Assembly (NCBI GenBank): GCA_029262895.1
Contig: JAJCYM010000092.1
Span: 1-62,919, forward strand
DNA length: 62,919 nt
Direction of reading: 5' to 3'
From: Roseivirga sp.
GTDB lineage: Bacteria; Bacteroidota; Bacteroidia; Cytophagales; Cyclobacteriaceae
Positions 15,272-24,075 of the stretch are shown here, piece after piece. The translations under genes and the position numbers were made by a program. Under the pieces are notes generated by a model. That model was not told where the DNA came from and did not search any database. It was given only the letters and a program-made list of their open reading frames with translations. The first letter of the stretch is position 1. Every line of letters starts with the position of its first letter.

Positions 15272-17920
15272 TTATTTTGAAAACTTATAGACCGCGAATT
15301 GATTCTCGAAGTTAATAAAGAGTTCGTATTCTCCACGACTTTGATAATAAACTAAACCCACTTCAAAGTCGGTTCCTACCGGCTGATCTAATTTACTGGT
15401 CCCTGACTTGTCAAGAATGTGCAACTGCCCTCCAGCATTAATAAGATAAATCTCGGATTCATTGCGGAAATTATAGAAACTAACCTTGTCAGCATCTTCG
15501 AGCACCAACTCCGAAGAAAACAACTCTTCTCCCTTGGAATCAAAAAACACTGTTCCTCTACTATCTTTCCTAATCACAATATGATCGGTGCCCAGTTTAT
15601 CAGAGATCAATTCGAATTTACTTTCAACAGAGGGTTTAAAAAGCTGCGAACGAGCCTGAACAGTTCCATTGAGATTAATCGACAGTTGCTGACCATCAAT
15701 GGAACTCACTGTGATTAGGGTTCTATTAAAGTCAGGGCCTTTGCTGAGTTTAACATCTCCGGCCAGTCTCTTGCCCACTTTGAATGGGAATCCTTCGTAT
15801 AGCTCTCCTCTCCTATTGGTTAATTCAATAGTTCCATCCTGCCGTACAAAAACAAAGCAGTCTTTCCCCCTTACCCTTATGTGCTTGGGTAAATCAGCCA
15901 AAGTTACGCCTCCACGTCTAGGGTTCCAGCCTTCAAGAACTCCACCATTTTTATCAAAAAGATAAGCGTTCCCTCTTCTGTCATAAGTCAAATAGCGATA
16001 GCGTTTGCTATTGTCGTAGTCAACTGGAGTGGCATTAAGTAATGGTAATTCCGTATTTATAGGTCTTGGGAAGTTCTCCACATTATCTCCGTTTCGATCC
16101 ATCAAGTGGATTGCACTGTCTGTAACGAAAAGGTATTGCAGCTTTCGGTTATTGTAAAAATCGATCTGATTTACCGATCCATTAATCTTTTGCCCGATGC
16201 TCTTTTTCCATACCAGTGTTCCTTCTTTAGATATAAGATAAACATCATTGTTGGCGTCCTGAAAAAATATTTCCTGCCCTCCATCATTATGGTTTCTCAC
16301 GACATAAGGACGTGAAGTAATGGGTAGATCAGAAAAGGCATTCGAGACCAAATTAAGGTTGTCAGATTCCTTTGGCGTTGAAACGACATCAGTAACCGAT
16401 TTTGTCAATGGATTCAACGAAACTTGCGTGCTGGTATAATACCCATTGCCAGAACTGGTCATTTGAAATACTACCAGATCAATCAGGTCAAGCAACTGCT
16501 GCCGTTCTTCAAAAAAGGTCTTCCACTTCGGTTTAAGGTCCTCCTTGAGCGCATCAACTGAAAACTGAAAGTTAATTAGTCGGGTATGCACGGTCTCTTG
16601 AATCAAATCATCTAAAAACCGCCTTCGGGTCACTATCTTTCCCCAGGTATTTTCGTCATCATATTCTTTTAAAATCAACTTCACAATGTCTACACTTTCA
16701 CCTAGGACCAACACATTGTTATACACGGCATAATAGCATTGCTCAAAAGCAGAAGCGCCAGCTCCATAAAAATCTGTTGTAATCTCCTTCTTGTTCAAAA
16801 AGGTAATCGCGGCATTCATAAAGACTTCCTGGTAAAGCGTATCGTTTTGGTTTCTACTCAAATCAAGTGAGAGCCTATCGAGTTGTGATTGCACCAATTC
16901 CCGATTGTCAATAGTGGCTACTATCGCCATTTGCTTCTCCTGTCCACCGGCATCCATTTCAATTTCTGTGATAGAGCCTTGGTGTAAATTTAAAAAAGCC
17001 TCGAGGTCAAAATTCTCCAATTCATTACCGGTCTTTACGGAAGTTGGCAGAGCGGATACACTTACATTACTCAGTTCATTGGGTAAATAATCTTTCTCAT
17101 TTAAGCCTATTTCCTTTTTAACTGCCTTACCGGAGGTAGGTCTGATAAGGCCATTAAAATTGATCAGTCCTTCGGAGGCATTCATTTCCAGATTCAAAAG
17201 CCCTTCCAGAGCCTCTCCATTTGATTTTTTTGAATTGAGGAAAAAGACACGCTCTAAATCATCCAATTTGGAGGTGTTTAAAATCAGGCTTAATCCTCCA
17301 TTTGCATTAAGCTGTTCTTTGCCCGAATCAAATAAAGAGGCCGTAATACCCAGGGCCGTTCTAATTACGTCTTCAACCAAAATGGCGTTTGTTGAATAAA
17401 TGAGGTAATCCGAGATAATAATAAAGGCATAGTTCTGCCCACCAAGCTTCAACTCTTTTAGTGTCAACCCCTCATATGTCCTTTCTGATACTTTTGGTTC
17501 CTCCTTTGGCCATATCAATTTGATTGTTTGTGAAATAGCTTCCTGAGACCAACTGAAGGTATTGCTGCTTACAAAATGGAGTGTTTCTATCTGATCATTT
17601 GCCGTTATATGCAAAGATATTGTGTGTTCTAGTTGATTCAGCTTAGATTGCAACTGCTGATCGTCAATCAAACCTTGTATGATTTGAAGCTGATCGAGAC
17701 TATTTTTGAAAAAAGGTATCTCTTGAAGAGAATTCCACCATGCATATTTGGATAGATCATCAATTGTCCGTTCTGGATTTGTTGAGTTGATGATACCAAC
17801 ACTGCTCAGTGGAACCAATCCCGTAAGGGATGAGTTTGAAGGTTTTTTATAAAATTTGAAATACCAGATTGAAGCAACAATCAGCAGCAACAATAAGGTT
17901 AAAGTGAATTTCGTTTTCAA
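15272..17920 (-). CDS. Membrane-anchored protein with C-terminal propeller-like repeats, unknown
   Basis: I do not recognise a named family for this 882-residue protein. An N-terminal hydrophobic segment (about 6-22) followed by KFYKKPS suggests a single membrane anchor with the bulk outside the cytoplasm. Residues ~30-530 are an alpha/beta region. From ~540 on, repeated strands such as DVYLISKEGTLVWKK, AIHLMDRNGDNV, AYLFDKNGGVLEGW and LHILDKSG look like PQQ/FG-GAP-type propeller blades. No other start is available, so TTG at 17920 is used. The gene is first in the group leading to mscS and the trans-sulfuration enzyme. It may be a sensor or scaffold, but no function can be claimed. Confidence 0.7.
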   Translation of the reverse strand: MKTKFTLTLLLLLIVASIWYFKFYKKPSNSSLTGLVPLSSVGIINSTNPERTIDDLSKYAWWNSLQEIPFFKNSLDQLQIIQGLIDDQQLQSKLNQLEHTISLHITANDQIETLHFVSSNTFSWSQEAISQTIKLIWPKEEPKVSERTYEGLTLKELKLGGQNYAFIIISDYLIYSTNAILVEDVIRTALGITASLFDSGKEQLNANGGLSLILNTSKLDDLERVFFLNSKKSNGEALEGLLNLEMNASEGLINFNGLIRPTSGKAVKKEIGLNEKDYLPNELSNVSVSALPTSVKTGNELENFDLEAFLNLHQGSITEIEMDAGGQEKQMAIVATIDNRELVQSQLDRLSLDLSRNQNDTLYQEVFMNAAITFLNKKEITTDFYGAGASAFEQCYYAVYNNVLVLGESVDIVKLILKEYDDENTWGKIVTRRRFLDDLIQETVHTRLINFQFSVDALKEDLKPKWKTFFEERQQLLDLIDLVVFQMTSSGNGYYTSTQVSLNPLTKSVTDVVSTPKESDNLNLVSNAFSDLPITSRPYVVRNHNDGGQEIFFQDANNDVYLISKEGTLVWKKSIGQKINGSVNQIDFYNNRKLQYLFVTDSAIHLMDRNGDNVENFPRPINTELPLLNATPVDYDNSKRYRYLTYDRRGNAYLFDKNGGVLEGWNPRRGGVTLADLPKHIRVRGKDCFVFVRQDGTIELTNRRGELYEGFPFKVGKRLAGDVKLSKGPDFNRTLITVSSIDGQQLSINLNGTVQARSQLFKPSVESKFELISDKLGTDHIVIRKDSRGTVFFDSKGEELFSSELVLEDADKVSFYNFRNESEIYLINAGGQLHILDKSGTSKLDQPVGTDFEVGLVYYQSRGEYELFINFENQFAVYKFSK

Positions 17921-18028
17921 ATGTAAAAGTCAATAATCGAAGCTCGCTGCAATTTATTATTTAATCAGTCAACAGAGTTATCGGAAACAGTATTTAACGA
18001 TACTTATTTCTGCTTAAAGCTAACTAAA

Positions 18029-20110
18029 ATGAACCACCCGTATTACAGTAACCTTTTGAAAGGATTATTCATTGTTCTACTGACATTATCTTTTCCCGGC
18101 TTAAAAGCACAGCAAAAACTAACCTCTGGCATAAGCCTTCCAAACTCCGTAGACTATGCCCCTTCTGTGAGTGCCGATGGAAACACATTAATTTTTCAGT
18201 CCAACAGAGATGGTAAGTTCAACCTTTACTTGTCTAAGAAAAATGCCGCAGGGGAATGGAGTACCCCAAAGTCACTCGACAAGATCAATAATTTTGGTAC
18301 GAGTTCGGATTTAATTGGGGGGCCCACCATTTCTTATGATGGCAATGTTCTCTACTATTTTGCCACATTCAAAGGGAGCCATGGCAATGAAGATATTTGG
18401 TATTCGGTAAGAGAGGGAGATGATTTTGGGGAACCCATTAATGCTGGGCCTGCAATCAATTCCAAGGGCTATGAAGGCTTTCCGTCCATTTCCGTTGATG
18501 GAAATAAAATCTACTTCATGAGGAACAATGCAGAACAGAAGATCGCTGGTGCATTTTGCTACTCAATATGGATGTCTACTAGAGATGTTGCTGGTGTCTG
18601 GCAACAACCAGAAAGGCTACCTTCACCAATTAACCTGGGTTGTGAAAAAAGTCCAAGAATCATGTCGGACAATGAAATGCTGATTTTCGCATCAATTCGC
18701 GAAGGGGGCTTAAGCCCAAACAAGTTTGATTTATACTATTCGCGACTTGACAATGCAGGCAATTGGGGTGAGGTAAAGCCCCTCGATTACATAAATACCC
18801 CGGAAAACGAGTTGTTTGCCGCAGTTCCGGCTTGTGGCGACATGCTCTACTATGTGAGTGCAGATGTATCTCAGGATACCACCAGTGCTTCGAAGGGAGG
18901 TTTTTTAGACCTTGATCTCTACACCAGTGCCATGACAAAGGAAACCAGACCTAAACCGGCTATTTTGATCAAAGGAAACCTTATTGACTCTGAGACAGGT
19001 GAGGCCCTTTTTGGGGAGATCACCATAGTAAAAGACAACAATAATGACTCCCGTGGACTATTGGTCACCAACAAAGGAAGTGGTGGGTTCACTTTGATTT
19101 TGACAAAAGGCCATACCTATAAGGTTGGCTTTAATGTCCCCGGATATTATCCTCAGGAAGTAGACTTGAATACCTCTTCGCTCAATCAGTGCACAACTAC
19201 ACAACGGGACATTAAACTCAAAAGATGGCAGGGATATTATGCCCTTACTACGCTTGATGCGGCCAGCAATAACCCCATGGATCTGAGTATTGAGGTTACT
19301 CAGGTTTCAAATAATGCCAATATCCCAGTCAAAAGAAAAAGTGTGGGAAACCATCAAGCTGCCGTAATAGGTGGTGAAGAGTATTCAGTGAGCATTTCTG
19401 GAGGCTGCATCAGCGACACCACATATAATTTCACACCAAAGATTGACGACACCTCAATTAAGAGTATAGAGAATAGCATGGCTTTTGATTTGGGACAAAC
19501 CAAATTGAAACTCCGGGTTATCAATAAGGAAACTCGAGAGGAAGTGAATAATGCTGTTCTGCTGGCTGTTGATGCGAAAACCAGAAAGCCAATTTATAGA
19601 AATGTACTCAAGGGAGACACTACCCTTGATATCAGTTGTACGGGTACATACGTACTGCTTGGGGTTGCCGCCAACCATTTCTCTGACAGACAAGTACTTG
19701 AGGTAGCAAAATCGGGAACAAAGGGACTAATAGAAATGGATCTTGAACTTACCGAGCTTAAGCCAGGAGCTAAACTGGTTGCGAATAGTATCACTTTTGC
19801 TACTAACTCGGCCGAACTAAACAAAAGTTCATTTGCAGAAATAGATCAGGTAATTGGCGTATTGAAAAACAACGCACACATTAAGATAGAGATTGCCGCA
19901 CACACTGATGATATAGGTACACCAGAAGCCAACCTGAAGCTATCAGATGCTAGGGCCAAATCGGTTTTGGATTATATGACCAGTAAGGGCATCGATGCGA
20001 AAAGACTTATTTCTAAAGGTTATGGAGAGTCTGACCCGGCCGTGGCCAATGACTCTGCTGCCAACAGGGCACAGAACAGGCGGGTAGAGTTCCGCATTCC
20101 AAAAGACTAG
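18029..20110 (+). CDS. OmpA-family outer-membrane protein with PD40 repeats
   Basis: The 693-residue protein starts with a signal peptide (cleavage after GLKAQ). Residues ~40-300 are TolB-like PD40 repeats (PSVSADGNTLIFQSNRDG, PTISYDGNVLYYF, PSISVDGNKIYF). Carboxypeptidase-regulatory-like or SRP-like domains follow (about 315-560). The last ~115 residues are an OmpA C-terminal peptidoglycan-binding domain: ITFATNSAELNKSSFAEID, IAAHTDDIGTPEANLKLSDA with the aspartate/arginine pair, and RAQNRRVEF. It probably tethers the outer membrane to peptidoglycan. Proteins of this layout are common in Bacteroidota and some belong to the type IX secretion or gliding apparatus (PorE-like), though that assignment is only suggestive here. 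It is divergent from the 882-residue protein gene and stands alone. Confidence 0.9.
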   Translation: MNHPYYSNLLKGLFIVLLTLSFPGLKAQQKLTSGISLPNSVDYAPSVSADGNTLIFQSNRDGKFNLYLSKKNAAGEWSTPKSLDKINNFGTSSDLIGGPTISYDGNVLYYFATFKGSHGNEDIWYSVREGDDFGEPINAGPAINSKGYEGFPSISVDGNKIYFMRNNAEQKIAGAFCYSIWMSTRDVAGVWQQPERLPSPINLGCEKSPRIMSDNEMLIFASIREGGLSPNKFDLYYSRLDNAGNWGEVKPLDYINTPENELFAAVPACGDMLYYVSADVSQDTTSASKGGFLDLDLYTSAMTKETRPKPAILIKGNLIDSETGEALFGEITIVKDNNNDSRGLLVTNKGSGGFTLILTKGHTYKVGFNVPGYYPQEVDLNTSSLNQCTTTQRDIKLKRWQGYYALTTLDAASNNPMDLSIEVTQVSNNANIPVKRKSVGNHQAAVIGGEEYSVSISGGCISDTTYNFTPKIDDTSIKSIENSMAFDLGQTKLKLRVINKETREEVNNAVLLAVDAKTRKPIYRNVLKGDTTLDISCTGTYVLLGVAANHFSDRQVLEVAKSGTKGLIEMDLELTELKPGAKLVANSITFATNSAELNKSSFAEIDQVIGVLKNNAHIKIEIAAHTDDIGTPEANLKLSDARAKSVLDYMTSKGIDAKRLISKGYGESDPAVANDSAANRAQNRRVEFRIPKD

Positions 20111-20521
20111 GATTGGGTCTCTTTTGAATAATTCCAACTTCCTTGTTCAGATTGAATTTGGTTGGTAATACTTACCAAGTTGGGAATAATCCACCAATTA
20201 TTATGAGGGGCTTAAACTATTTGGCCCATTAATGTGTCTAACCAATTATACATTTCAAAGATTAAAATTCAGTGTGTCAATTGCTAAATGAACGATAATC
20301 AGAAAAATGTCATAACTTTGTAATAAGTTGATTGCCAGTCAATTTTGGCGATCAAAATTAACGGATTCATACCTCAACAGTATTAATCAGAATTCGATTT
20401 TATGGTCCTGCACCTATGGTGTTTGGCTATGAATGCTGTCAATACTTTTGAGCTAGGTCCACGTGACAAAATTTGGAACGAACATTGCTTCAAATAATGC
20501 ACACCTAAATGCTGAAAAGGA
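20111..20521. other. 411-bp intergenic region
   Basis: It carries a short hairpin (TTGGTAA/TTACCAA, 20162-20178) without a T-run and an exact TAnnTTTG match (TAACTTTG, 20313-20320) with no TTG at the usual distance. If that is the promoter of the MORN-type gene, its leader is about 195 nt. A 31-codon frame at 20402-20497 has no support. Confidence 0.4.
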
Positions 20522-21112
20522 ATGAAAAAGCACTTATTGATAGGTCTCTTGCTGACGCTGTATAGCCTAGTGATTGAAGAGCCAACCACATACATTGAAT
20601 TTGAAGCCGCATACCCCAATGCAGAAACCGTTTCAATTTCTAACATCACCTATAAAGACGGACTCTACTATTTTAAGGAGAAAGCCTTCAACGGGAACAT
20701 TGTAGCACATTATGAGAATGAGAAATTAAAATACCTATCTCAGGTATTTGATGGTCGCCTGCATGGTCTAACTACAGAATATTTTCCTCAAGGCGAAGTG
20801 AAGGCCGAACGCAATTACTACCTGGGCAAATTACATGGTGCTTTCACCGAATATTTCCAAAATGGCAAAATCAGAGTTCAAGCTGACGTTAAGAACAATA
20901 ACTATCACGGTGGAGAAGACATTGAGCGTTTAACCGTGTACACTGTCAAGAAAGGAAAAATAAGATCTAAGACCTTTGAAAGGGCTAAGATCATATTTGT
21001 TTCACCAACTGGAGAACACCACAAGTCTAGCGAGGGCACGCCTATTTATGAACAGAATCACTTTATAATCACGAACCCAGAGGGCACCAAGATCTTATTG
21101 GAAGTCAAATAA
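20522..21112 (+). CDS. MORN-repeat (YwqK-like) protein
   Basis: The 196-residue protein opens with a hydrophobic stretch (MKKHLLIGLLLTLYSLVI) that looks like a signal peptide or anchor. The middle carries MORN_2-type repeats: KLKYLSQVFDGRLHGLTTEY, FPQGEVKAERNYYLGKLHG and FQNGKIRVQADVKNNNYHG. Such proteins are often annotated as YwqK-family antitoxins, but no partner toxin is next to it, so the name should not be taken as function. It ends at a strong terminator shared with the convergent mdh gene. Confidence 0.75.
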   Translation: MKKHLLIGLLLTLYSLVIEEPTTYIEFEAAYPNAETVSISNITYKDGLYYFKEKAFNGNIVAHYENEKLKYLSQVFDGRLHGLTTEYFPQGEVKAERNYYLGKLHGAFTEYFQNGKIRVQADVKNNNYHGGEDIERLTVYTVKKGKIRSKTFERAKIIFVSPTGEHHKSSEGTPIYEQNHFIITNPEGTKILLEVK

Positions 21113-21136
21113 AAAAGGGCCAAATGGCCCTTTTTT
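21111..21136. terminator. Bidirectional terminator between convergent genes
   Basis: AAAAAAGGGCCA and TGGCCCTTTTTT (21111-21122, 21125-21136) pair around AA. It gives a stem and a T-run on either strand, serving the MORN-type gene on the plus strand and malate dehydrogenase on the minus strand. Confidence 0.92.
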
Positions 21137-21157
21137 ATTTATATGATTAATTCACGA

Positions 21158-22087
21158 TTAACCGAGATTGTCTAAAACCCTCATCACTTCTTTTACATGT
21201 CCTTCAGACACTTTGAGCAATTCCATTTCAGAGTCGGTTAGGTCAAGTTCGATGATTTTCTCAATTCCGTTTTTACCCAGAATCACAGGAACCCCTAAAT
21301 AACAATCGCTTATTCCGTATTCTCCTTCAAGTTTCACACAAACCGGAAAAACTCTTCTTTGGTCTCTCACAATCGCCTCTACCATTTGAGCTGCTGCCGA
21401 ACCTGGAGCATACCAAGCGGAAGTTCCCATCAGTTTCACAAGCTCTCCTCCCCCAGTCTTAGTCCTAGCAATAATTGCCTCGAGTTGATCCGCATCAATT
21501 AATTCTGTTACCGGAATACCACTCACTGTGGTGTATCTCGGCAATGGCACCATGGTATCTCCATGACCGCCCATCAAAACTGCCTGAATATCCTTTGGGG
21601 AAACGTTTAACGCTTCAGCTAGGAAAGCCCTATATCTAGCCGTATCCAAAATTCCGGCCATCCCCATTACTTTGGTTCTTGGAGCTGCAGAAGTTAAATG
21701 CGCCTGGTAGGTCATTACATCCAAAGGATTGGAAACGATAATGATGATTGCTTCAGGAGAGTGTTTAATCACATTTTCAGTGACCATTTTCACAATTCCA
21801 GCATTGGTTTCAATCAGGTCATCGCGAGTCATCCCAGGCTTCCTAGGAAGACCGGAAGTGATTACTACAACATCCGAATCGGCTGTTTTTGTATAATCAT
21901 TTGTAGAACCGGTGGTTCTTGTATCATAAAGATTAATTGGGGCTTTTTGCCAGATGTCAAGAGCCTTGCCTTCAGCAACTCCTTCTTTGATATCAAGTAA
22001 AACTACCTCGTTCGCAATTTCTCTATAAGCCAATACATCAGCGCAAGTTGCCCCTACGTTTCCGGCTCCAACTACAGTTACTTTCAT
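21158..22087 (-). CDS. mdh: Malate dehydrogenase (LDH-like type)
   Basis: The 309-residue protein has the NAD-binding GAGNVG loop (7-12) and Asp32, which favours NAD over NADP. The substrate-binding Arg82 and Arg88 (LPRKPGMTRDD) are those of malate rather than lactate dehydrogenases. VSNPLDVMTY follows, then the catalytic pair Asp148/His175 (GGHGDTMVP) and Arg151. Length matches the family. It interconverts malate and oxaloacetate in the TCA cycle. It is monocistronic, with a shared terminator 22 bp downstream. Confidence 0.96.
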   Translation of the reverse strand: MKVTVVGAGNVGATCADVLAYREIANEVVLLDIKEGVAEGKALDIWQKAPINLYDTRTTGSTNDYTKTADSDVVVITSGLPRKPGMTRDDLIETNAGIVKMVTENVIKHSPEAIIIIVSNPLDVMTYQAHLTSAAPRTKVMGMAGILDTARYRAFLAEALNVSPKDIQAVLMGGHGDTMVPLPRYTTVSGIPVTELIDADQLEAIIARTKTGGGELVKLMGTSAWYAPGSAAAQMVEAIVRDQRRVFPVCVKLEGEYGISDCYLGVPVILGKNGIEKIIELDLTDSEMELLKVSEGHVKEVMRVLDNLG

Positions 22088-22180
22088 GGAATTTAATTGG
22101 GTTTGTTCTTAAAATTTTGAGGCCGCTAAGTTAGAAAGGAAAGCGACCAAATAAAACCCAAAATGCTGAGTTTATGAGAA

Positions 22181-22708
22181 CTAGGACGGGTCACTAGAAT
22201 AAGCCTGCTTCAATTCAAAAAAACCGAATGATGACTTGTAAGCTTCAAACACCTTGAGCGTATATTCATTATATTGTTCAACCAGGCTTTCGAGTATTTT
22301 GGCCTTTATCTTTTGATTGGCTTCAAAAATCTCAAGTACATTTCCCTGAGGCAATACGATCAAATCAGCCTCCTCCGATTCAACAACAGCATTGTATATT
22401 CTCACTGTATTAGGGATGAATGCATTGTCACCAAAAGCCTCTGCTTCGGTAGCAGTAGTTAGCACTTCAAATTCACCTCCCCTATTGAGGTTGAGCGAAA
22501 CAGCACCGGACTGGATTAAATAGATGGCTTGGCTAGGGTCATTTCTAAAGAATACAGCCTCATTTTTCTTGTATTTCCGATGATATAGGAGTGGCAAAAA
22601 TAGATTTAACTCATCATTTGTTAAACGCTCAAAGCATTTGATTCCCTTGAGAAAGTCGAACTGAGCCAACTCCTTTGATCCGTATGACTTCTTAAAAGGG
22701 TTAAACAT
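22181..22708 (-). CDS. Cyclic-nucleotide-binding-domain protein without HTH
   Basis: The 175-residue protein is a single cNMP-binding-type beta-roll: FERLTNDELNLFLPLLYHRKYKKNEAVF, then IYLIQSGAVSLNLNRGGEFEVL and FGDNAFIPNTVRIYNAVVESEEADLIVLP. It ends in a helical tail and lacks the DNA-binding helix-turn-helix of CRP/FNR regulators, so it is not a classical transcription factor. The phosphate-binding arginine seems present (TVRIY), but cAMP binding cannot be asserted. Its start overlaps the end of tilS by eight bases on the same strand, so the two are translationally linked. Function unknown. Confidence 0.75.
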   Translation of the reverse strand: MFNPFKKSYGSKELAQFDFLKGIKCFERLTNDELNLFLPLLYHRKYKKNEAVFFRNDPSQAIYLIQSGAVSLNLNRGGEFEVLTTATEAEAFGDNAFIPNTVRIYNAVVESEEADLIVLPQGNVLEIFEANQKIKAKILESLVEQYNEYTLKVFEAYKSSFGFFELKQAYSSDPS

Positions 22709-24032
22709 CAGCTTTGCCTTGAGTTATTAAAAAAATTTGATTTGTTCTATGAGTCACTTTGTATCTGTCATCAATCCGCTTTCCAACCACCCAAACAATA
22801 TCCTCACCTGACAGAACCACCTCTTGTTGCTGCTTTAAGTTTAAAGGAATTTTTGTGTCAATCATAAAATCACTAAGCTTTTTTTTGCCCTGCATACCCA
22901 ACGGCACAAAGTAATCACCCTCCTGCCATGTTCTAAGCTTCAATGGAAATTGTAAAAGATCAAAATCCAAGAATGCCTTTTGAGGATACTTTTCCACGGT
23001 AGTGTTAGCATCCATCTTCTCAAAAAACAGTGTACTGATTGAAGTAATAGTTTTTGTGGATTCACTGATTGTTTGAACTTCTAAGTGGCCGCTTTCGCGC
23101 TTGGAAATCAGGAGCTCTTTACGGTCAATTGTTAATGTGAAGTCCGATGCATTGAATTGTTTTCCTACATGACCGTCCAGTTTCGTCAACATATCCTGGC
23201 ATTGGGAATGATTAAAACCAAAATCGGCTAGGAGCTTTGTCAACACATAAGGACCTACACCTTCCTCCTTTAACTTCTCAATACCAATTGAGAATGAATT
23301 CTCGTCTACTGATACAATTAGCTTAGACTTCAGCTCAGCAACTCGCGCTTTGAATATTTGTTCCACCTCGCGATTCTTCCCTAAGGAGTCTGTTATCACC
23401 TCAAGATAATTGGGATTCAACTCGGAAAACTTGGGGATAATGTTCTGCCTGATATAATTGCGTTTATAATAGTCAGTCTCATTTGAACTGTCCTCTCTCC
23501 AGCTAAGGTTCATTTCTGTGGCAAAGTCAGCAATTTGAGCCCGTGAGAGACCAAGTAAAGGTCTGATAACGCTCTCGTTTTGTGGAAGCATCCCTCTGAG
23601 CCCCGAAATGGATGTGCCTCGAACAAGGTTATGTACTAGAGTTTCTACGTTATCATCTTTGTGATGGGCAACAGCAATTTTCGTGTAGCCAAATTGACTG
23701 CATAATTCCTTAAACCAATCATATCGCAATTCCCTGGCTGCCATCTGGGTGGAAATGCCCTGGGCTTCGGAAACCTTGCCAGTTTCAAAACCCTTTGAAT
23801 GGAACTGAACCTCCAATCTTTTGGCCAGGCCCTCAACAAATTGCTCATCACTATCAGATTCCTCACCCCTTAATCGAAAATTGCAGTGTGCTATTCCAAA
23901 CGTGAATCCTGATTGTTGGAACAGATGGGTCATGACTGTCGAATCTAAGCCTCCACTCACAGCCAATAGCACTGAATCCTCGTTATTAATCAGGGCATGC
24001 TTTTTGATATAATCCAAAAAGTCTTTTTGCAT
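22701..24032 (-). CDS. tilS: tRNA(Ile)-lysidine synthase
   Basis: The 443-residue protein has the N-type ATP pyrophosphatase P-loop SGGLDST (26-32), the HCNFRLRGEESD motif and AVAHHKDDNVETLVHNLVRG. It has a C-terminal TilS domain (LRTWQEGDYFVPLGMQGKKKLSDFM). It converts C34 of tRNA-Ile(CAU) to lysidine so that AUA is read as isoleucine; it is essential in most bacteria. Length fits the family. It is divergent from the OstA-like gene at 24076 and overlaps the downstream cNMP-domain gene. Confidence 0.95.
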   Translation of the reverse strand: MQKDFLDYIKKHALINNEDSVLLAVSGGLDSTVMTHLFQQSGFTFGIAHCNFRLRGEESDSDEQFVEGLAKRLEVQFHSKGFETGKVSEAQGISTQMAARELRYDWFKELCSQFGYTKIAVAHHKDDNVETLVHNLVRGTSISGLRGMLPQNESVIRPLLGLSRAQIADFATEMNLSWREDSSNETDYYKRNYIRQNIIPKFSELNPNYLEVITDSLGKNREVEQIFKARVAELKSKLIVSVDENSFSIGIEKLKEEGVGPYVLTKLLADFGFNHSQCQDMLTKLDGHVGKQFNASDFTLTIDRKELLISKRESGHLEVQTISESTKTITSISTLFFEKMDANTTVEKYPQKAFLDFDLLQFPLKLRTWQEGDYFVPLGMQGKKKLSDFMIDTKIPLNLKQQQEVVLSGEDIVWVVGKRIDDRYKVTHRTNQIFLITQGKADV

Positions 24033-24036
24033 AGGC

Positions 24037-24063
24037 CAAAAATACTACAAATGACTAGTTTTG
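24037..24063. promoter_or_regulatory. Divergent -7 elements between tilS and the OstA-like gene
   Basis: TAGTTTTG at 24056-24063 (plus) and TATTTTTG at 24044-24037 (minus) both match TAnnTTTG exactly. They lie 12 bp and 4 bp before the respective start codons. I see no TTG at the usual 17-23-bp spacing for either, so these are half-matches supported by position. Confidence 0.4.
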
Positions 24064-24075
24064 CGCATTCTTAAT

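Noticed and set aside
17918-17925. TACATTTG as promoter of the 882-residue protein gene
   Set aside because: It matches TAnnTTTG on the minus strand but overlaps the only usable start codon, so a transcript from it could not include the start.
20402-20497. 31-codon frame upstream of the MORN-type gene as a leader peptide
   Set aside because: No ribosome-binding or attenuation structure and no composition bias support it.
20522-21112. Antitoxin of a toxin-antitoxin pair
   Set aside because: The MORN repeats give that database label, but there is no adjacent toxin-like gene and the protein has an export-type N-terminus.
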